A stretch of 64,000 nucleotides of DNA from Cellulosimicrobium arenosum (lineage in GTDB: Bacteria; Actinomycetota; Actinomycetes; Actinomycetales; Cellulomonadaceae): contig NZ_JACYHB010000005.1 in assembly GCF_014837295.1 (NCBI RefSeq), positions 124,001 to 188,000 of the forward strand, written 5' to 3'. Within the stretch, counting starts at the first letter, position 1; the number at the start of each line of letters is the position of its first letter. Position numbers and translations under genes: made by a program. Of this stretch, positions 59,830-64,000 are shown piece after piece. Below the pieces are notes generated by a model. It did not search any database. It saw only the letters and a list, made by a program, of their open reading frames with translations, and was not told where the DNA came from.

Positions 59830-61004
59830 GAGGTCCTCCCCGAGTAGGCCGGTCCGGTGATGTCGGCGGACTCGTCGGGGCCGGGCCCGTCGCCAGGGTC
59901 CCCGCCGTCCCCCGTCGCGGTGCCGTCGTCGGGCACGGGCGTGCGGCGGGAGCGCCGCCACCGCGTGAACAGCTCGGCGAGCCCGCCGGGCAGGAACGCG
60001 ACGACGAGGATGAACAGCGCACCCTGGGCGTAGATCCACCCGGACGGGAACTGCTCCGACAGGCTGGTCTGCGCCCAGCTCACGGCGATCGACCCGAGGA
60101 CGGGTCCGAGCAGGGTCGCGCGGCCGCCGATCGCGACACCGATGAGGAACCCGATGGACGGGACGACGCCCACGTCCGCGGGCGAGACGATCCCGACGAT
60201 GGGGACGAACAGCGCGCCGCCGACCGATGCCATGAGCGCCGCCACCGCGTACGCGACGACCTTGATCTTCGCCGGGTCGTACCCGAGGAACCGCACCCGG
60301 TCCTCCTGGTCGCGCGTCGCGACGAGGAGCTCGCCGAACCGCGAGACCATGAGCTGGCGCGCGATCGCGACCATGACGAGCAGGGCCCCGGCGGCGATGA
60401 AGAACAGCATGCGCTTGTTCACGGGGTCGGCGAGGTCGTAGCCGAAGAAGGACCGGAACCCGTTGAGCCCGTTGGTCCCGCCGGTCGTGGCCTGCTGGCC
60501 GATGAGCAGGATCGCGAACGCGGCCGCGAGCGCCTGCGACAGGATCGCGAAGTACGCGCCGCGCACGCGCCGCGTGAACACGGCGAACCCGAGGAGCGCG
60601 GCGACCCCGGCCGGGACGACCAGGATCGCCAGGACCGTCACGACGGGTGAGCGGAACGGCTCCCACCAGCCCGGCACGACGCCCGAGCCGTAGAGGAGCA
60701 TGAAGTCGGGCACGCCTCCCGAGCCCTCGACCTGCGCGGCGTCGGCGAGCTTGAGGTGCATCGCCATCATGTAGGCGCCGAGACCGAAGAACACGCCCTG
60801 GCCCAGCGTGAGCATCCCGCCCCGGCCCCACGCGAGGCCGATGCCGACCGCGACCATCGCGAGGCACAGGAACTTGCCGAGCAGGCCGAGGCGGAACGTG
60901 CTCATGGTCGCGGGCGCGACGCCGAACAGCAGGACCGCGGCGACCGCGAACCCGATGATCACGCGGGCGCGCGACGAGCGGTAGAGGCTATCGAGGGCGC
61001 TCAT
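59826..61004 (-). CDS. urtC: Urea ABC transporter permease UrtC
   Basis: A 392-residue LivM-type permease with about ten membrane segments. Family blocks are FLCLAMVAVGIGLAWGRGGMLTLGQGVFFGLGAYMMAMHLKL, VRGAYFAILSQALAAAFAILLIGQQATTGGTNGLNGF and RFLGYDPAKIKVVAYAVAALMASVGGALFVPIVGIVSPADVG. It ends in an Asp/Gly/Pro-rich cytoplasmic tail. It overlaps urtB and urtD by 4 bp each. Confidence 0.94.
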   Translation of the reverse strand: MSALDSLYRSSRARVIIGFAVAAVLLFGVAPATMSTFRLGLLGKFLCLAMVAVGIGLAWGRGGMLTLGQGVFFGLGAYMMAMHLKLADAAQVEGSGGVPDFMLLYGSGVVPGWWEPFRSPVVTVLAILVVPAGVAALLGFAVFTRRVRGAYFAILSQALAAAFAILLIGQQATTGGTNGLNGFRSFFGYDLADPVNKRMLFFIAAGALLVMVAIARQLMVSRFGELLVATRDQEDRVRFLGYDPAKIKVVAYAVAALMASVGGALFVPIVGIVSPADVGVVPSIGFLIGVAIGGRATLLGPVLGSIAVSWAQTSLSEQFPSGWIYAQGALFILVVAFLPGGLAELFTRWRRSRRTPVPDDGTATGDGGDPGDGPGPDESADITGPAYSGRTS

Positions 61005-61885
61005 GCGAGGCTCCTCGTCCGGACCGACACGAGGCCCTGGGGTCGCACCTGCAGGAACGCGACGATCGCGACGAAGACGAGGACCTTGGCGACGCTCGCC
61101 GTGGTCGAGTACTCGAACGTCGCCTGCAGGAGGCCGAGCGCGAACGCCGCGATCACGGTCCCCTTGATCTGCCCGATGCCACCCGCGACGACGACGAGGA
61201 ACGCGTCGACGATGTAGCTCGTGCCGAGCGTGGGACCGACCGATCCGAGGAGGGTCAGCGCGACGCCCGCGATGCCGGCGAGGCCGGACCCGATGAAGAA
61301 CGTCAGCCGGTCGGTGGCCCGCGTGGACACGCCGCTCGCCTCGGCGAGGTCACGGTTCTGCACGACGGCGCGGATCCGCCGTCCCAGCGGCGTCGCCTTG
61401 AGCACGACGGCGAGAGCGACGACCGCGACGACGGCCAGTGCGAGGATGAACACCCGCGTCTTGGGGATGCCGATGCCGAACAGGTCGATTGCACCGCTCA
61501 ACCAGGACGGCGAGCGGACGTCGACGTTGGGTGCACCGAACACGTCGCGTGCGACCTGCTGCAGCACGAGCGCGACGCCCCACGTCACGAGCAACGTGTC
61601 GAGCGGCCGCTTGTACATCCGGTGGATGAGCGTCGCCTCGAGCAGCAGCCCGAGCAGCCCGCCGACGAGGAACCCGAGCGGCAGCGACACGAGCAGCGAG
61701 ACGCCGGCGCTGCCGACGACCCCCTGCACGACGAACGCCGTGTAGGCGCCGGCCATCATGAACTCGCCGTGCGCCATGTTGATGACGCCCATCTGGCCGA
61801 ACGTGAGAGCCAGCCCGAGGGCGGCGAGGAGCAGGACGGAGCCGAGGCTCAGTCCCGCGAACAGCTGGGAGAACAGCACATCCAT
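61001..61885 (-). CDS. urtB: Urea ABC transporter permease UrtB
   Basis: A 294-residue LivH-type permease. It has LFAGLSLGSVLLLAALGLALTFGQMGVINMAHGEFMMAGAYTAFVVQ, RMYKRPLDTLLVTWGVALVLQQVARDVFGAPNVDVRSPSWLSG and PLGRRIRAVVQNRDLAEASGVSTRATDRLTFFIGSGLAGIAGVALTLLGSVGPTLGTSYIVDAFLVVVAGG. RPLDTLLVTWG and GPTLGTSYIVD are typical of UrtB. The 586-bp gap from urtA is unusually long for this operon. Confidence 0.94.
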   Translation of the reverse strand: MDVLFSQLFAGLSLGSVLLLAALGLALTFGQMGVINMAHGEFMMAGAYTAFVVQGVVGSAGVSLLVSLPLGFLVGGLLGLLLEATLIHRMYKRPLDTLLVTWGVALVLQQVARDVFGAPNVDVRSPSWLSGAIDLFGIGIPKTRVFILALAVVAVVALAVVLKATPLGRRIRAVVQNRDLAEASGVSTRATDRLTFFIGSGLAGIAGVALTLLGSVGPTLGTSYIVDAFLVVVAGGIGQIKGTVIAAFALGLLQATFEYSTTASVAKVLVFVAIVAFLQVRPQGLVSVRTRSLA

Positions 61886-61989
61886 GGGCGTCGCGCCTTC
61901 CGGTGTTCGTGCGGTGGACGGGTTTGCTCTTCGGGTGCGTGGTGTCGGCGGCTGGCTCGGTGGCCGTGGCCGTGGTCGGGTCCGGCGGT

Positions 61990-62113
<124 letters not shown>

Positions 62114-62123
62114 ACTCCCACCC

Positions 62124-62168
62124 GCCCGCTGGTACCTCGCGGGCTCCCGCCAGGCCCGCCACGACCCG
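62124..62168 (+). repeat. Inverted repeat, left arm (REP-like, copy 2)
   Basis: 45 bases whose complement recurs at 62345-62389 with 2 mismatches. The core GGCTCCCGCCAGGCCCG also occurs downstream of serC (27257-27291). It lies between urtB and urtA. Confidence 0.7.
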
Positions 62169-62344
62169 CCGTCCCTTCTCCGCCGACCACCTCACGCGTC
62201 ACGTGCGGTCTCGGCACCGGCCGGGACCGACACCACACTCCACGCCACGTCACGTGACGGACCAGAGCGGCCGGACAGGACCAGCAGTGCCGGGCGACGG
62301 GGATGGCCACGTGCGGACGAGGTGGGGGCCGGGGGTGTGCGCGC

Positions 62345-62389
62345 CGGGTCGTGGCGGGCCTGGCGGGAGCCCGCGAGGAACGAGCGGGC
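62345..62389 (-). repeat. Inverted repeat, right arm (REP-like, copy 3)
   Basis: This arm pairs with 62124-62168 over 43 of 45 bases, with 176 bases between the arms. It ends 82 bases before the urtA stop codon. It may act as a large hairpin in the urt transcript or be a pair of mobile repeat units. Confidence 0.7.
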
Positions 62390-62471
62390 GGATGGAGACC
62401 CGGCGCGCAGACCCCCGGCCCCCACCGGGCTCAGCCCCGAAGGACCGGGCTCAGCCCAGCGGGAAGACACG

Positions 62472-63734
62472 TCAGGACAAGCCCTCGGCCCAGTCGTAGC
62501 CCTCGAGGAACGGGTCGGGCTCGATCGGTTCACCCGAGCTCCACTCGGTGTGGATCAGACCGTCGGAGCCGATCTTGCCGACGAGCGCGGTCTTGGCGAT
62601 GTGGTGGTTGTCGCCGTTGACCGTGACGGAACCCTCGGGCGCGTCGAACGTGACGCCGTCGGCCGCCTCCTGGACGTCGGCGACGTCGAACGACTCGCCC
62701 TTCTCGACCATGCCCTTCCACAGGTACAGCGACGTGTACGCGGCCTCCATCGGGTCCGACGTGACGCGGTCGTCGCCGTACTTGGCCTTGAACGCCTCGA
62801 CGAACGTGTCGTTCTCGGGGCTGTCGATCGTCTGGTAATAGTTCCAGGCGGTGAGCTGGCCCTCGACGTTGTCGACGCCGATGCCGCCGACCTCCTCCTC
62901 CGCGATAGACACGGACACGACGGGCATGTCGTCCGGGCCGAGGCCGGCGTTCTTGTACTCCTTGAAGAACGCGACGTTGGAGTCGCCGTTGAGGGTGTTG
63001 AAGACGGCGTCCGCGTCGGCGGCCTTGACCTTGTTGACGATGGTGGAGAAGTCGGTGTGCCCGAGCGGCGCGTACTCCTCGCCGAGGACCTCCATGCCGT
63101 TGGCCTCGGCGTAGGCGTTGATGATCTTGTTCGCGGTGCGTGGGAACACGTAGTCGGAGCCGACGAGGAAGATCGACTCGGTGCCCTGCTCCTTGAGGTA
63201 GTCGAGCGCGGGGACGATCTGCTGGTTGGTCGTCGCGCCGGTGTAGAAGATGTTGGGCGACGCCTCCAGGCCCTCGTACTGGACCGGGTAGAACAGCAGC
63301 GAGTCCTGAGCCTCGAAGACGGGGAGCATGGCCTTGCGCGACGCGGAGGTCCAGCCGCCGAACACGGCCGCGGTGCAGTCGCTCGTGATGAGCTTCTCGG
63401 CCTTCTCGGCGAAGACGGTGGGCTCCGACTGGCCGTCCTCGGAGACGATCTCGAGCTGCTTGCCGAGGACGCCGCCGTCGGCGTTGATCTCCTCGGCGGC
63501 GAGCTCGAGGGAGTCGTGGACGGTCTGCTCGGAGATCGCCATGGTGCCGGACAACGAGTTGAGGAACCCGATCTTGACGGTGTCCCCGGAGGTGTCGACG
63601 CAGCTCTCGGCTGCACCGGAGGCACCTGCCTCCTCACCCGACTCGGTCTTCGCACCGCACGCCGTGAGCGTGAGCGCGAGGACGACGAGTGCGGCGGCGG
63701 GGGCCAGGCGGTTCGTGGCGCGTGAAGGTGTCAC
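62472..63734 (-). CDS. urtA: Urea ABC transporter substrate-binding lipoprotein UrtA
   Basis: A 420-residue lipoprotein from GTG 63734 ([10 protein letters not shown]), with AAAGGAC upstream; the longer in-frame start at 63842 adds an Arg-rich stretch without signal character. The lipobox LTLTAC puts the lipidated cysteine at residue 26. Mature blocks are [102 protein letters not shown] and [18 protein letters not shown], diagnostic for UrtA. It delivers urea to UrtBC. Confidence 0.95.
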   Translation of the reverse strand: MTPSRATNRLAPAAALVVLALTLTACGAKTESGEEAGASGAAESCVDTSGDTVKIGFLNSLSGTMAISEQTVHDSLELAAEEINADGGVLGKQLEIVSEDGQSEPTVFAEKAEKLITSDCTAAVFGGWTSASRKAMLPVFEAQDSLLFYPVQYEGLEASPNIFYTGATTNQQIVPALDYLKEQGTESIFLVGSDYVFPRTANKIINAYAEANGMEVLGEEYAPLGHTDFSTIVNKVKAADADAVFNTLNGDSNVAFFKEYKNAGLGPDDMPVVSVSIAEEEVGGIGVDNVEGQLTAWNYYQTIDSPENDTFVEAFKAKYGDDRVTSDPMEAAYTSLYLWKGMVEKGESFDVADVQEAADGVTFDAPEGSVTVNGDNHHIAKTALVGKIGSDGLIHTEWSSGEPIEPDPFLEGYDWAEGLS

Positions 63735-63809
63735 CGAAGGTCCTTTCAGCGTGTCGGCGCGACCGCGGAGACGAGGGCGGTCGCGTGCTGCGCGCACCGG
63801 GACCGAGGC

Positions 63810-63822
63810 GGTATACAACCGT
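63810..63822. promoter_or_regulatory. Candidate operator or -10 region of urtA
   Basis: GGTATACAACC contains the perfect palindrome GTATAC in an otherwise GC-rich leader, about 80 bases upstream of urtA. It could be a -10 element or a GntR half-site pair. Confidence 0.3.
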
Positions 63823-63889
63823 GTGCCCGGTTCGGTGCCCACTGGTGTCGACGCTAGAGAGGTCGTGTTTCGGGGGATTTCACCGTTCT

Positions 63890-63926
63890 GTTAACGGGAC
63901 GTCACCGAGGGTCACGATCCGGTCAC
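63890..63926 (-). promoter_or_regulatory. GlnR-like repeat array upstream of urtA
   Basis: On the complement three GTGAC half-sites and one GTTAAC follow each other every 10-11 bases, the phasing seen in GlnR boxes (GTnAC-n6-GnnAC). GlnR controls urea uptake in other actinobacteria. The match is partial, since the usual GAAAC halves are replaced. Confidence 0.45.
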
Positions 63927-64000
63927 GCCGTCTCACTCCGCGAGCGAAGCACTGCCCACCAGCTGGCGCGGAGCAGTCATGACAAGCCGACGGCCGAACA

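Overview
This is a very GC-rich, densely coded chromosomal segment from an actinobacterium. Pointers are the DUF2530 and DUF3027 genes, a class F sortase, a WXG100 protein, an ECF41-type sigma factor, a c-di-AMP riboswitch in front of an NlpC/P60 gene, an XPB helicase pair, and strong use of GTG starts with GTGA or ATGA overlaps. Two CebR-like operators in front of a secreted beta-helix protein fit a plant-polymer-degrading member of the Micrococcales (Cellulomonadaceae or Promicromonosporaceae), but the genus cannot be fixed from this window. No phage, insertion sequence or CRISPR array is visible; the content is ordinary chromosome with several compact regulatory circuits.

Layout. 1-8 kb: the start of a large helicase-like gene (cut by the left edge), a membrane protein with an acidic tail, tRNA-Arg(CCT), an Ehu-type ectoine or amino-acid ABC importer (ehuBCDA) and a divergent GntR regulator with a perfect operator between them. 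8-15 kb: folA-thyA, then a cluster of two alpha/beta hydrolases, a type II NADH dehydrogenase, a NAD(P)-binding epimerase, an OsmC-like protein and an ECF41 sigma factor. Three of these genes carry the same promoter-like element, TGTCAC(A/G)-16 bp-GGTC, with identical spacing, so the cluster looks like a local sigma regulon. 15.6-24.7 kb: two small hypothetical genes, a PadR regulator divergent from dimethylargininase-rocD-aspT (arginine-derived nitrogen to glutamate), a DrrAB-type ABC exporter and a universal stress protein. 24.8-34 kb: riboswitch-controlled NlpC/P60 hydrolase, serC, MarR plus MFS exporter, an NCS2 purine permease with manA, an exopolysaccharide-type sugar transferase and DUF2530.

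34-45 kb: a giant GHKL (Hsp90/sacsin-like) ATPase, DUF3027 and a cold-shock protein in one run; a TetR-epimerase pair with two identical operators; the Helicase_C_3 protein and XPB helicase. 45-53.6 kb: CebR-associated secreted beta-helix protein, TPM-domain protein, glutamine amidotransferase, CHRD protein with class F sortase and an NYN nuclease-like protein, and a winged-helix (YcaQ-like) protein. 53.7-57.5 kb: a two-component system, an HD-like hydrolase and a WXG100 protein. 57.5-64 kb: the urea ABC importer urtABCDE with a GntR gene at its end. Its urtA-urtB gap is unusual: it holds G/C homopolymer runs and a 45-bp inverted repeat, a partial third copy of which lies behind serC.
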